Source of the DNA: Pseudomonadota bacterium
GTDB lineage: Bacteria; Pseudomonadota; Alphaproteobacteria; Rhizobiales; Xanthobacteraceae
NCBI GenBank assembly: GCA_023451825.1
Contig: JAEXYA010000037.1
Coordinates: 4,743 to 68,742 of the forward strand
Reading direction: 5' to 3'
Length of the DNA: 64,000 nt
Every line of letters begins with the position of its first letter. Positions within the stretch are counted from its first letter, which is position 1. Below the pieces are notes generated by a model, which was not told the origin of the DNA, ran no database searches, and saw only the letters and a program-made list of their open reading frames with translations. The position numbers and the translations under genes were made by a program. Shown piece after piece: positions 1 through 9,407 of this stretch.

Positions 1-2568
1 GAGTTTGCTTTCGTAGTAGGGACCGACATCAAATTTGAATGTCGTTCTGACTTCGATCTCCCGGTGAAGTTGTCCTTCAGCACCAACCAGCGTCATCTCC
101 AATCGCGGAGTGAACTCGTCTTGGAGCTTCTTTCGCTTGCGATCATCCTTCGAAGATCTTGCTTCCTGCGCACGCCGCTCTAGGTAGAAGCGGCAGAACT
201 CTGAGATGTTCTCGTCCGAACTTGCGGCAGATTCAAGCGCCGCCAAGCGAAGTCCTATTTCCTTCGGATCTTCAAATGTTTTGGCGAGGGGAAGTAAAGC
301 CGATCTGTTCGTCGAACTGTAATTATCCTCGTGAACACAAGGAACATCGACCAAGCGCTCGTAGCTGTCATGGGCTACGGTTGCCCTTACGCGAATTGTG
401 GCGCTGCCACTAAATACACGGGTGATCTTCTCGACCGAAGAAGAAACGCTTGTTGCTCCAAAAGCTTGCGTCCATCCTTTCGCGATGTCATCGCAGGCTT
501 TGCTCGGGTCGTGATCGAGATCGTTTACGTCATGGACTCCGGAGGAGGATATGCGGCTGACCAGACGTTGAAATGCGGGGCTTCCGGGACGGTAGAGTGT
601 GCTTCTTACGTTGGCGGTTGTTTGCTCGTCAAAGCGGATGAACTCACGCCCGCTGCCTTCCTCTGCGAGATAGACGCCGCCTGGGTGAGGGGTGAGCCGA
701 ACGCCGATTGACTCGAGACCCTTGAGCGTAAATTTTTCCGCATCCATCGAGTGTGGCGTGGAGGGCAGATTTGGGGAGCGAGGACCGACATATTCATGGC
801 CGTCCATACTGCCGAGCATCTGGCTGATCGCAGCCTCCTCTCGCTCCAGTTCGACCTTGGCGTCCTCAATGCTTTTCACTGCTAGCTTTGTGGCTTTCTC
901 AGTATCTTTGCCAGTCAGAGCAGCAAGAACCAGTTTTAGAATCTGATCCTCGAAGCCATTCTCGTCGTCGCCTTCGCCCATATCAGAGCCGTGAAGTAGA
1001 GCCTCCACATCGCCGATGGCGTGAGCTGCCATTTGGAGCTTTTCCATGAGGCGTCCCACGATGTATTCCTCGAAAGTGCCTCTCAAGGTGACATTGTATA
1101 TGCTCACGTAAGCGTGGTCGGAGGCTAGGCGTTGGACGCGGCCGATCCGTTGCTCTACGATCATCGGATTCCAAGGCAGATCGTAATTTACGAGCACATT
1201 TGCAACTTGAAGATTGACGCCTTCAGAGCCCGCTTCTGTTGAGACAATTACTCTACATGCCGGAGGAGCCTGTCTAAAGCGTTTGATGGCTTCCTGATTC
1301 CGCTCTCCCGAGTCGCCGTTGATTATTCCGACCGTTAATCCGCACTTCTCCAGAAAATTCTGGATAGTGGTCTGAGTTTCGCGGCGAATCGTAAAAACAA
1401 CTAAGCGCCAACTATTGGGGTTCTCTCGCTGGAGTTTTTCAATCAGACGACCCAGACCGACAAGCTTTGCGCTTGGCGGCATTGCTTCGACGATAGATTG
1501 CACGGCTGCAGTCAGGTCCGCTGGGACACTGCCTTTACGCGCCATGTTTCGCAATTGAGCCAACAGCGCCTCTGGGCTGCTTGTCAGAGCTTGCAGAATC
1601 GAGATTTGAGTTAGTCGACTAAGCTTTTGAATTGGCTTGGCGATGGCTTTGATAAGTTGGAGTTCAGCCGGGGTCGGCTCGACCGTATGCATCAGCACCT
1701 TCCGGTCAGGGAAGTATAACTGAGCATCTCCACGACGTACCCGGGACATATATCCGTAGACAATTGAGCGAAATTCGTCGCGGGCGTCATGTTTTAGCTC
1801 GCGGGCTTTGTCTCTTTCATCGGCGATAAAGCGCCGGGCGAACATGCCGGGAGTACCAAAAGGATTGTCGTGTCCGCGGGCTACGGTCAGAAGGTCCACT
1901 AGCGAGTAAAGGTCCCACAACCGATTTTGTATAGGCGTTGCAGTTAGCATCAGAACGAATTGGAATCTTCGATCCTCGAGTGCCTTTCGAAAACGCTTGG
2001 CTACCGCCGGTGGGGTCTCTGTTCCGTAGAGATTGCGGAGCTTATGAGCTTCGTCGAGGATCAACATCTGAAATTGATCTTCCGGAATGCGCTCCAGATA
2101 CAATCGTGCAGAATTGTAAGTTGTAATGATCGCAATCGTTTCGTCGGCGGGCTCTTCCAGAAGCTCTTTCCCGATTGCGATTTTGGCTGGGATGTCGAAC
2201 TTCGTGCTGAGCTCTTCCTTCCACTGTTGAGCAAGTATCTTTGGACAGACAATCAGGATGCGTGTGAGCCGAGATCTAGCTCGCAACTCGCTAACAATGA
2301 GGCCAGCGCTGATCGTTTTTCCCAAGCCAACGTCGTCGGCAAGCAAAGTGACGGGTAAACGTCGGCAGAACGTGATCAGATTGCTGACTTGATGACGGTA
2401 GGGCGTCAGCTTATCTCGCCAGCCTTGTGTAGATTTAAAATCTTCTGCGCTCTCGATCACGATTGGATCGGTCAAATCCCATTCGAGAGCTGCGCGGTAG
2501 ATGCGATATTCGTCTGCGCTTCTTCTTTGGCTCAAAATCTTTGTTTGAAATTCGGATGCCACATCCAT
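1..2568 (-). CDS. SNF2/RapA-family DEAD/DEAH-box helicase, partial (3' end beyond left edge)
   Basis: The frame is open from an ATG at 2568 to base 1 (856 codons) and has no stop in the window, so the C-terminus is missing. I translated parts of it directly. Motif I is DDVGLGKT (residues 78-85), motif II is DEAH (172-175), motif III is TATP, a later STEAGSEGVNLQ follows, and motif VI is QRIGRVQR (474-481). These are the hallmarks of a SNF2-type double RecA ATPase, closest in style to RapA/HepA. Such proteins translocate on double-stranded DNA to remodel protein-DNA complexes. A GGGG tract four bases before the ATG supports this start; no other ATG lies upstream in frame. Residues after about 500 are not recognised. 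Base composition is visibly less G+C rich than its neighbours and codon use is more relaxed, which suggests transfer. SNF2 proteins of this type occur in defence systems such as DISARM and also alone; the partners that would decide lie left of the window. Confidence 0.9.
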   Translation of the reverse strand, partial: MDVASEFQTKILSQRRSADEYRIYRAALEWDLTDPIVIESAEDFKSTQGWRDKLTPYRHQVSNLITFCRRLPVTLLADDVGLGKTISAGLIVSELRARSRLTRILIVCPKILAQQWKEELSTKFDIPAKIAIGKELLEEPADETIAIITTYNSARLYLERIPEDQFQMLILDEAHKLRNLYGTETPPAVAKRFRKALEDRRFQFVLMLTATPIQNRLWDLYSLVDLLTVARGHDNPFGTPGMFARRFIADERDKARELKHDARDEFRSIVYGYMSRVRRGDAQLYFPDRKVLMHTVEPTPAELQLIKAIAKPIQKLSRLTQISILQALTSSPEALLAQLRNMARKGSVPADLTAAVQSIVEAMPPSAKLVGLGRLIEKLQRENPNSWRLVVFTIRRETQTTIQNFLEKCGLTVGIINGDSGERNQEAIKRFRQAPPACRVIVSTEAGSEGVNLQVANVLVNYDLPWNPMIVEQRIGRVQRLASDHAYVSIYNVTLRGTFEEYIVGRLMEKLQMAAHAIGDVEALLHGSDMGEGDDENGFEDQILKLVLAALTGKDTEKATKLAVKSIEDAKVELEREEAAISQMLGSMDGHEYVGPRSPNLPSTPHSMDAEKFTLKGLESIGVRLTPHPGGVYLAEEGSGREFIRFDEQTTANVRSTLYRPGSPAFQRLVSRISSSGVHDVNDLDHDPSKACDDIAKGWTQAFGATSVSSSVEKITRVFSGSATIRVRATVAHDSYERLVDVPCVHEDNYSSTNRSALLPLAKTFEDPKEIGLRLAALESAASSDENISEFCRFYLERRAQEARSSKDDRKRKKLQDEFTPRLEMTLVGAEGQLHREIEVRTTFKFDVGPYYESKL

Positions 2569-2696
2569 TTGGCCCCATGCTCCCCGTAGTTCAATTGCAG
2601 GATGCTGAGTTGTTTGCCTGTAAGCAAGTATTCCTCGTCTTGTACTTTGTTCGCATACGCGAACGAGATCTGTGCAAACTATTGTCGGGTCTAAAA

Positions 2697-2732
2697 ACAA
2701 AACGGCCGGATCTCGCGATCCGGCCGTTTTGT
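2697..2732 (-). terminator. Intrinsic terminator of rpmB
   Basis: A perfect 16-bp stem (2697-2712 with 2717-2732) closes a four-base loop. Read on the minus strand it is followed by a TTTTT run, so it fits rho-independent termination of rpmB. It lies exactly between rpmB and the low-G+C helicase gene. Confidence 0.9.
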
Positions 2733-2803
2733 TAGTTCTATATGAGCCACGCCCAATCAGCGCGCCGTCCTCAAGCCCAGGCAGCTCACGCCGCCCTTGC
2801 GGC

Positions 2804-3100
2804 TCAGGCCGCCTTGGCTTCCGACTGCTTCTTCGCGATGGCGCGCTTGAGCAGCACGGCCTTGGCGGAGAGCTCGTGCTCCTTGGCCGCCAGCAGATAG
2901 GCGTCGAAACCACCGCGGTGGTCCACCGACTTCACCGCATTGGCCGACACGCGCAGGCGCACGCCGCGGCCGAGGGTGTCGGAGATGAAGGTCACATTGA
3001 CCAGGTTCGGCAGAAACCGGCGCTTGGTCTTGATGTTCGAATGGCTCACTTTGTGGCCGACCTGCGGGCCCTTCAGTGTCAGTTCACAACGCCGCGACAT
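2804..3100 (-). CDS. rpmB: 50S ribosomal protein L28
   Basis: This 98-residue basic protein opens with MSRRCELTLKGPQVGHKVSH and continues with the KTKRRFLPNL segment typical of bacterial L28, which binds 23S rRNA in the large subunit. The length suits the alphaproteobacterial form, which carries a C-terminal extension of about 20 residues. The gene stands alone. A strong hairpin terminator lies 72 bases downstream at 2697-2732. The next gene upstream is divergent, so its promoter must lie in the 3101-3519 gap. The assignment is secure. Confidence 0.97.
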   Translation of the reverse strand: MSRRCELTLKGPQVGHKVSHSNIKTKRRFLPNLVNVTFISDTLGRGVRLRVSANAVKSVDHRGGFDAYLLAAKEHELSAKAVLLKRAIAKKQSEAKAA

Positions 3101-3519
3101 GGCGAAAATCCTCTGTCATCCCCGCCTGCAGCATGCGCCGGGCAGGGGTTCAAAAATCACGTCCATTTCAGGAACCGCGGACGTATAGGGTTTGGAGCGG
3201 CCAACGTCAAGACGAGTCACGGAAGTGACATGCACTTCTCAGACTTGCGACTAAACCCGGCCCGCCCAAGAGGGGGCCGCGATGGCAACGCCCATCTCAT
3301 AACCGGTCCGGCCCGGATTGACCACAAGGAACTGCGCCGAAACCGCAGCCGCGTGCTGGAATGCGCGAAAGTTCCCATCATATAAAGGACGTATTCCGGC
3401 CGGACACCACATCCGGCTGCGCCATCTGCGTCCCGTGTGATGATCGGCGCCGCGGCCTGGCGCGGATGATGCCGGGATCCGGCGGTCCGGTTTCGGGCAG
3501 ATCATGCGCAAACAGAGAA
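3101..3519. other. Divergent intergenic region between rpmB and the DUF3108 gene
   Basis: There are 419 bases without a convincing gene. Small open frames on both strands read as unrelated, arginine-rich sequence. The region must hold the promoter of rpmB (minus) and probably that of the plus-strand DUF3108 gene. I could not pick clear -35/-10 elements. Confidence 0.5.
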
Positions 3520-4407
3520 ATGACCCGCGAGGTGAGACGAGACGTGCGCTGGCTTGACCTCCTTGGCCTCATCAATCGCCCCCACTGCCTGAGCCTGATG
3601 GCCGGTCTCGCCGTGACGCTGGCCAGTCCGGCGCCGGCGGCGTTTGCGCAGGGCAAGGTGGAAGCCAAATATGAAGCCAGCCTCGCCGGCATTCCGGTGG
3701 GCAAGGGCACTTGGGCCATCGATATCACCGAAGACCAATATAGCGCGTCGGCGACCGGCGGCACCGCGGGGCTCTTGAAGGCGTTTTCCGGCGGCTCCGG
3801 TTTTGGCCAGGCGCAGGGCCGCGTGGTCGCGGGGCAGCTCTCGCCCACCAATTATGCCGCCACCACCACTTCGGCGAAGAAATCCGAAGCGATCAAGATG
3901 CTGATCGCGCTTGGCTATGTGAAAGAGTTTTCCATCGAGCCGGAGCCGCCGGAGGATCCCGAGCGCATCAAGGTCACCGATGCGCATCGGCGCAATGTGA
4001 TCGATCCGATGACCGGCTCGCTGCTGACGGTGGCCGGCACCGGCAATGTGCTGGCGCCGGATTCATGCCGGACCGGCACGTCGATCTTCGACGGCCGCAT
4101 GCGCTATGACATCAAGCTCGATTACAAGCGGATGGAGCAGGTGAAGGCCGAGAAGGGCTATCACGGCCCGGCGATCGTCTGCGCCGTCTATTTCACGCCC
4201 ATTGCCGGCTATGTGCCGGACCGCGCCGCGATCAAATATCTCGCCGCCCAGCGCAACATGGAAGCCTGGCTCGTGCCCGTCGCCGGGACGCGCGTGCTGG
4301 TGCCGTATCGCGTGACGATCCCGACGCCGCTCGGCCAGGCGATGCTGGAGGCGACGGAGTTCGTGACCACGGCAGCACCCGCCAAGGCGGCGGCGAAGGT
4401 GAATTGA
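3520..4407 (+). CDS. DUF3108 domain-containing exported protein
   Basis: A 295-residue protein. After a basic start (MTREVRRDVRW) and a hydrophobic stretch, the sequence ASPAPAAFAQG looks like a signal-peptidase cleavage region near residue 40, so it is predicted to be periplasmic. The mature part begins KVEAKYEASLAGIPVGKG, the typical opening of DUF3108 proteins, which are beta-rich and of unknown function. Two cysteines (in DSCRTG and IVCAVY) could form a disulfide. The open frame continues upstream to 3361, but that part is not protein-like, so the ATG at 3520 is preferred. No operon partner: rpmB is divergent and the next gene is 387 bases away. Confidence 0.8.
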   Translation: MTREVRRDVRWLDLLGLINRPHCLSLMAGLAVTLASPAPAAFAQGKVEAKYEASLAGIPVGKGTWAIDITEDQYSASATGGTAGLLKAFSGGSGFGQAQGRVVAGQLSPTNYAATTTSAKKSEAIKMLIALGYVKEFSIEPEPPEDPERIKVTDAHRRNVIDPMTGSLLTVAGTGNVLAPDSCRTGTSIFDGRMRYDIKLDYKRMEQVKAEKGYHGPAIVCAVYFTPIAGYVPDRAAIKYLAAQRNMEAWLVPVAGTRVLVPYRVTIPTPLGQAMLEATEFVTTAAPAKAAAKVN

Positions 4408-4794
4408 GCGCGTAAAAGCGCTGCCTCCGTGTTGCCGCAAGAAAAGCGGCCCCCAAGGCTGGCAAACCAGCATTTTGGCCACCAGGTCTTGCGGCAAACC
4501 AGCGGCCGTTGCGGCATTCCAGAGGCAGGCTTGCGGCCTCACAGCGGCGCTGGAGCGCAGTTGACTCTTTTGCCGATCGGAGTCCGCGGGACTCGCTTTT
4601 GTCCACACGTTTTCACAGGCCTTGTTGCCCTGTCACAAACTTGATCTAGTGAGGAAATCGGGCGCTCGCCGCGACATCTTGGGGGTGAACGGGTCCAGCC
4701 GGTGCGGAGTCACCGATTCGGGCCGGTTTCGTTCCGGAGTCGTTCCAGACCTCCCCCGCCTTGACAGAAGGCCACTCGGAAATACTTGAAAATC
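4408..4794. other. Intergenic region upstream of the Suv3-like helicase
   Basis: There are 387 bases with no supported gene. Short hairpins are visible, such as the one around GAGTCC/GGACTC near 4580, but none has a clear T run. The helicase promoter is probably in the A+T-richer stretch near 4600-4650; I cannot assign it with confidence. Confidence 0.4.
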
Positions 4795-7700
4795 ATGGCC
4801 TTTTCGAATTCCCCGCTTGGCACTGGCCGAGCGCCCGGCGCCGGCGTCACCGCCGTCCTCGGTCCCACCAATACCGGCAAAACCCATCTCGCCATCGAGC
4901 GGATGCTCGCGCATCCCTCTGGAATCATTGGCCTTCCGCTGCGTTTGCTGGCGCGCGAGGTGTACAACAAGATTCTCGCCCGGGTCGGGCCGGAAGCGGT
5001 GGCGTTGATCACCGGCGAAGAGAAGATCAAACCGGCCAAACCGCGCTATTGGGTATCCACCGTCGAGGCGATGCCACGAGATCTTGATGTGTCGTTCCTC
5101 GCCGTGGACGAAATCCAGATCGCCGCCGACCTCGAACGTGGACATGTGTTCACGGACCGCATTTTGAATCGCCGCGGTCGCGATGAAACACTGCTGCTCG
5201 GCGCCGCCACGATGCGGCCGATCGTCGAGAAATTACTCCCTGGAATCAACGTGGTAACCCGTCCGCGGCTGTCCACGCTGGAGTTCGCCGGCGACCGAAA
5301 AATCACCCGCCAGCCGCGCCGAACGGCGATTGTCGCGTTTTCCGCCGACGAAGTTTACGCCATCGCCGAACTCATCAAGCGCCAGCACGGCGGCGCTGCC
5401 GTGGTGCTCGGAAGCCTTTCTCCGCGCACGCGAAATGCCCAGGTGGAGCTGTTTCAGTCCGGCGATGTGGACTATCTCGTCGCCACCGATGCCGTCGGCA
5501 TGGGCCTCAATCTCGATGTCGACCACGTCGCCTTTGCCTCTGATCGCAAATATGACGGCTACCAGTTCCGCCGGCTAACCCCTTCCGAATTCTCGCAAAT
5601 CGCCGGCCGCGCCGGCCGTGCCACGCGTAACGGCACGTTCGGCACCACCGGCCGCTGCGAGCCGTTCGAGCCCGAACTCGTCAACCAGCTGCAGAACCAC
5701 ATCTTCGATCCCGTCAAAGTGCTGCAATGGCGCAACTCGAAGCTCGATTTCGCTTCCATTGCAGCACTTCAGGTTTCGCTCGCGGAATCGCCGCGCCATG
5801 ACGCATTGACGCGCGCGCCGATCGCTGAAGATCTCCGCGTGCTCGATCATGCCGCCCGCGATGGCAATGTGCGCGAGATGGCGCAGGGCAAGGATGCCGT
5901 CGAAAAACTGTGGGATGCCTGCCAGATTCCCGATTACCGGCGCATCGCGCCGGCCGCGCATGCGGAGCTGGTGACGACGATCTTCAACTTTCTGATGAAG
6001 CGCGGCCGCATCCCCGATGCCTGGTTCGGCGCCCAGATCGCGCAGGCGGATCGCACCGATGGCGATATCGACACACTGTCAGGCCGGATCGCGCAGATTC
6101 GGACCTGGACCTTTGTGGCAAATCGTCCTGATTGGCTGGCCGATGCCGAACATTGGCAGGGAATCTCCCGTGAATTGGAAAATAAACTGTCAGATGCCCT
6201 TCATGAGAGGCTTACAGAGCGTTTCGTTGATCGTCGTACCAGTGTATTGATGCGCCGCTTGCGGGAAAACACGATGCTGAATACTGAAATTGGTAAGACG
6301 GGCGAAGTTGTTGTCGAGGGCCACACCATTGGCCGGCTCGATGGTTTTACATTTTTGCCCGATGCGGCCGAAGCCGGCTCCGATGCAAAGGCCTTGCAGG
6401 CCGCAGCATCGAAGGCGCTGGCCGGCGAGATCGACGCGCGCGCGGAGAAACTCTCCAACGCGCCGGACGATCAGTTGGTGCTCACCTCCGACGGCACGTT
6501 GCGCTGGACCGGTGATGCGGTCGCAAAACTGGTCGCCGCCGATGACGTGCTGCATCCGCGCCTCCGCATCATCGCCGACGAGCGCCTCACCGGCGCGCCG
6601 CGTGATGCCGTGCAGGCCCGCCTCGATCTCTTCCTGAAGACGCATATCGAAAAGCTGCTCGCGCCGCTGTTCGAACTATCAAAGGCCGAAGACGTCACCG
6701 GCATCGCGCGCGGCATTGCCTTCCAGCTCAACGAAGCGCTCGGCGTGCTCGAGCGGCAGAAGATCGCTGCCGAGATGAAGGATCTCGATCAGCCGTCGCG
6801 CGCCGTGCTGCGTAAATATGGCGTGCGCTTCGGCGCTTATCACATCTACTTCCCGAACCTGCTGAAGCCCGCCGCGCGTTCGCTCGCGGCACTGCTGTGG
6901 GCGCTGAAGCAGGACAATGTCGATATGTCGGCGCTGTCCAGCGCGCAGCATCTCGCGGGCTCCGGCCGTACGTCTTTCCCTGTCGACAAGGTTCTCGGCC
7001 GCGATGCGTATCGTGTGCTCGGCTATCGCCATGCCGGCGAGCGCGCCGTGCGCGTCGATATTCTCGAACGCCTTGCTGATCTCATTCGTCCCGCGCTGTC
7101 ATGGCGCGAGAATTCGCCGGGCGAGAAGACTGCGGGTGCGTATGATGGCCGCGGCTTCACCGTGACCCAGGCGATGACCTCGCTCACCGGTTCGGCCGGC
7201 GAAGATTTCGCCTCGATCCTGCGTGCGCTCGGCTATCGCATGGAGAAGAAGCCAGCGCTGCCGCCGGCCCCGCCGAAGCCGCTCGCGGCGACGACGCCGA
7301 TCGAAGCTGCGACGGCCGACGCAACGGCGGAAACGACCACGGATGCGGCTGTGTCCGATGCTGCGCCGACCGAAGCGGCTGCAAGTGAAGCCACGACTGC
7401 AGAGCCGGTTGCGCAAGTGGAGGCGACCGAAGCTGCTGAAGCGCCTTCTGCCGAGGCGCCTGCTGCTGAGGCTCCCGCTGCTGAGGCTCCCGTTGCAGAA
7501 GCAGTCGCCGCGTCGTCGGCTTCGTTGCTGCCGGAAGTGTCGCCGGTTGCAAGCGAATCTGTTGTTGAAGCGCCTGCTGAAGCTGCGACTGAAGAATCTG
7601 CTCCGGTGGAAGCTGCTGCGTCGGAAGCTACTGCTGCGGAAGCGGCGTCGACCGATGCAGAGGCGCCCGCCACTGAAGCTGCCGCGCCTGCCGAGCCCGA

Positions 7701-8220
7701 AATGGTCGAAGTCTGGCGTCCCGGTGGCCGTTCGGACGAGCGCCGTCCGCCGCGCCATGATCGCAACCGCAACCATCATCGCCGCGACAATAACACTGCT
7801 GCACAGGCTGCAGCGCCGGCCGGTCAGGCCGAAGGCGCGAGCGGTGAAGCTGGCCGCAGCAATCGCCCCGATCGCAACAGTGGTGGTCGTCGTGATCGCG
7901 ATGGCGATCGCGGGGGCAACAAGGACTTCCGCCGTCCGCGCAGCGATGCGCCGGGTGGTGGCGCGCCGAACCGCGAGGCCCGCGGTGACCGCAACGACAA
8001 GGGCGGTCGTCCGCCGCGGGATCGCGAAGGCTTTGGCGGCAAGGGCAAGTTCCAGGGCGGCAAGGGCCGTGACGGCCGCAACGATCGTGATCGCGGCGGC
8101 GGTGCGACCCGTCCGTTCGCGACCAGTGCAGCCCCGCGCGAGCGTGGCGGCGCCATCGATCCGAACTCGCCGTTTGCGAAGCTCGCTGCGCTCAAGGAGC
8201 AGCTGGGCAGCAAGGAATAA
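4795..8220 (+). CDS. Suv3-like DExH RNA helicase with long disordered RGG-type tail
   Basis: A 1141-residue protein. Motif I GPTNTGKTH lies near residue 23, VDEIQ near 103, and QIAGRAGRATR near 267. This set is characteristic of the Suv3/MTR4-like superfamily 2 helicases known from mitochondria and alphaproteobacteria, so ATP-driven RNA unwinding in RNA turnover is likely. From about residue 820 the sequence turns low-complexity: first Ala/Glu/Thr/Pro-rich to about 970, then Arg/Gly/Asp/Asn-rich to the end, similar to RGG RNA-binding tails. An ATG at 4795 is preferred over a TTG at 4786. The gene is followed by an S4 protein, fdxA and carD, an order I recall from other Rhizobiales. Function in bacteria is not well described; the family call is firm. 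Confidence 0.88.
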   Translation: MAFSNSPLGTGRAPGAGVTAVLGPTNTGKTHLAIERMLAHPSGIIGLPLRLLAREVYNKILARVGPEAVALITGEEKIKPAKPRYWVSTVEAMPRDLDVSFLAVDEIQIAADLERGHVFTDRILNRRGRDETLLLGAATMRPIVEKLLPGINVVTRPRLSTLEFAGDRKITRQPRRTAIVAFSADEVYAIAELIKRQHGGAAVVLGSLSPRTRNAQVELFQSGDVDYLVATDAVGMGLNLDVDHVAFASDRKYDGYQFRRLTPSEFSQIAGRAGRATRNGTFGTTGRCEPFEPELVNQLQNHIFDPVKVLQWRNSKLDFASIAALQVSLAESPRHDALTRAPIAEDLRVLDHAARDGNVREMAQGKDAVEKLWDACQIPDYRRIAPAAHAELVTTIFNFLMKRGRIPDAWFGAQIAQADRTDGDIDTLSGRIAQIRTWTFVANRPDWLADAEHWQGISRELENKLSDALHERLTERFVDRRTSVLMRRLRENTMLNTEIGKTGEVVVEGHTIGRLDGFTFLPDAAEAGSDAKALQAAASKALAGEIDARAEKLSNAPDDQLVLTSDGTLRWTGDAVAKLVAADDVLHPRLRIIADERLTGAPRDAVQARLDLFLKTHIEKLLAPLFELSKAEDVTGIARGIAFQLNEALGVLERQKIAAEMKDLDQPSRAVLRKYGVRFGAYHIYFPNLLKPAARSLAALLWALKQDNVDMSALSSAQHLAGSGRTSFPVDKVLGRDAYRVLGYRHAGERAVRVDILERLADLIRPALSWRENSPGEKTAGAYDGRGFTVTQAMTSLTGSAGEDFASILRALGYRMEKKPALPPAPPKPLAATTPIEAATADATAETTTDAAVSDAAPTEAAASEATTAEPVAQVEATEAAEAPSAEAPAAEAPAAEAPVAEAVAASSASLLPEVSPVASESVVEAPAEAATEESAPVEAAASEATAAEAASTDAEAPATEAAAPAEPEMVEVWRPGGRSDERRPPRHDRNRNHHRRDNNTAAQAAAPAGQAEGASGEAGRSNRPDRNSGGRRDRDGDRGGNKDFRRPRSDAPGGGAPNREARGDRNDKGGRPPRDREGFGGKGKFQGGKGRDGRNDRDRGGGATRPFATSAAPRERGGAIDPNSPFAKLAALKEQLGSKE

Positions 8221-8241
8221 GGTTTCTACGGACTGCCCCTG

Positions 8242-8360
8242 CCATCCTTCGAGACGCCGCGCTTCGCGCGGCTCCTCAGGATGAGGGCGGAGTAGATGTC
8301 GGTGGCGTTACACGCCGCTCCTCAGGGTGAGGAGGTGCGCAGCGCCGTCTCGAACCATGA
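8242..8360. repeat. BIME-like palindromic repeat, family A copy 1
   Basis: Two imperfect, inverted units carry the core CGAGACGCCGC / CTCCTCAGGATGAGG and a degenerate second copy ending in CTCGAACCATGA. The same arrangement recurs at 15106-15209 and 19015-19105 in the opposite orientation. It fills the gap behind the helicase stop and ends two bases before the S4 gene start. Each unit can fold as a hairpin. Confidence 0.85.
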
Positions 8361-8361
8361 C

Positions 8362-8667
8362 ATGGGATGCGCCGCACGGCTCAACCAAGGTGCCCATTTG
8401 GACCGACAGCGTCTCGATAAATGGCTGTGGCATGTGCGGGTGGTCAAAGCCCGCACCAGTGCCGCTGCGCTGGTCGAAGGCGGAAAGGTCCGGGTCAACG
8501 GTGAGCGGCAAAAGTCGCCCGGCCATGGCATCAAGATCGGCGATGTCGTTACCGTCACCCTGGATCAGGCGGTCCGGGTCATGAAAGTCGAGGCATTTTC
8601 CGAGCGGCGGGGGGATGCAACCGCGGCCCGCGTGCTCTATACGGATTTGCAACATCCGCCGGAGTAA
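8362..8667 (+). CDS. S4-domain RNA-binding protein (Hsp15-like)
   Basis: A 101-residue protein. The segment RQRLDKWLWHVRVVKARTSA followed by VEGGKVRVNG is a classic S4 RNA-binding fold of the Hsp15/RluA type. Hsp15 (HslR) in E. coli binds 50S subunits carrying stalled nascent chains; whether this protein does the same is inference. The ATG at 8362 is chosen because upstream sequence is repeat family A rather than protein. It lies between an RNA helicase and fdxA, so an RNA-linked role is reasonable. The C-terminal 20 residues are not conserved in any way I recognise. Confidence 0.85.
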   Translation: MGCAARLNQGAHLDRQRLDKWLWHVRVVKARTSAAALVEGGKVRVNGERQKSPGHGIKIGDVVTVTLDQAVRVMKVEAFSERRGDATAARVLYTDLQHPPE

Positions 8668-8819
8668 TTATCTAGAGCGGAAAGCCCCGGCCAGAGCCGG
8701 TTCGTGGCAAATCTTTTCATATGACGGAAACGCACCGATCCAATCCGGCCGCATGTCTTGCGGCAGTGGGGTGGGTGCGCTACGCAACCGTCAAAATTAG
8801 ACCGTTTCCGGAGTTCTGG

Positions 8820-9158
8820 ATGACTTACGTCGTCACCGACAACTGCATCAAGTGCAAGTACACCGACTGCGTCGAGGTGTGCCCCGTGGATTGCTTCTAC
8901 GAGGGTGAGAACATGCTGGTCATTCATCCGGACGAATGTATCGACTGCGGCGTGTGCGAGCCTGAATGCCCGGCGGATGCGATCAAGCCGGACACCGAGG
9001 GCAATATCGAGAAGTGGCTGCAGATCAATCTGGAGCACGCCAAGAAGTGGCCGAACATCACCCAGAAGATCGATCAACTGCCTGAGGCCGAAGAATTCGA
9101 CGGCCAGGAAGGCAAGTATGAGAAGTACTTCTCGGCGGCGCCGGGCAAAGGTGACTAA
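8820..9158 (+). CDS. fdxA: Ferredoxin FdxA, 7Fe type
   Basis: A 112-residue acidic ferredoxin. Cys pattern CIKCKYTDCVEVCP matches the 3Fe-4S site (the second Cys position of a full 4Fe-4S motif differs), and CIDCGVCEPECP binds the 4Fe-4S cluster. It is a soluble electron carrier. The C-terminal half with NLEHAKKWPNIT is typical of alphaproteobacterial FdxA. The start at 8820 gives the family's usual MTYVVTDNCIKCK; upstream in-frame sequence to 8721 is not ferredoxin-like. It sits between the S4 gene and carD, an arrangement shared by many Rhizobiales. Confidence 0.96.
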   Translation: MTYVVTDNCIKCKYTDCVEVCPVDCFYEGENMLVIHPDECIDCGVCEPECPADAIKPDTEGNIEKWLQINLEHAKKWPNITQKIDQLPEAEEFDGQEGKYEKYFSAAPGKGD

Positions 9159-9272
9159 GGCCTATCCTTAAAGCTTTGTGCTACCCTAATACCCGGGGCG
9201 ACCCGAAATTTACCCTGACGCTGATTATGACCCATTCGCGGCCGCCTGGCGGTCGCGAGGGGGCATAAATCA

Positions 9273-9306
9273 TTGATTTTTGCGGGAAATGTGCTATTAT
9301 AAGCAC
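9273..9306 (+). promoter_or_regulatory. Sigma-70-type promoter of carD with palindrome over the -10
   Basis: TTGATT (9273-9278) and TATTAT (9295-9300) are 16 bases apart, close to the sigma-70 consensus. The -10 element is inside a perfect GTGCT-ATTATA-AGCAC palindrome (9291-9306), which could be an operator. Predicted transcription starts near 9307. Confidence 0.5.
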
Positions 9307-9407
9307 ATTCAAGAAGCTGGACCGTCTGGTGCCGCTCGTTTTTGGCCCTGCCGGGTTCCCGTTTAACAAAAATCAAACAGGGGCGTGGTCGTTGCCGCGC
9401 ACGGGCC

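Noticed and set aside
7099..8284. Arg/Ser-rich frames on both strands across the helicase tail (226 and 353 residues)
   Set aside because: They are out-of-frame or antisense readings of the low-complexity tail; the helicase frame has clear conserved motifs.
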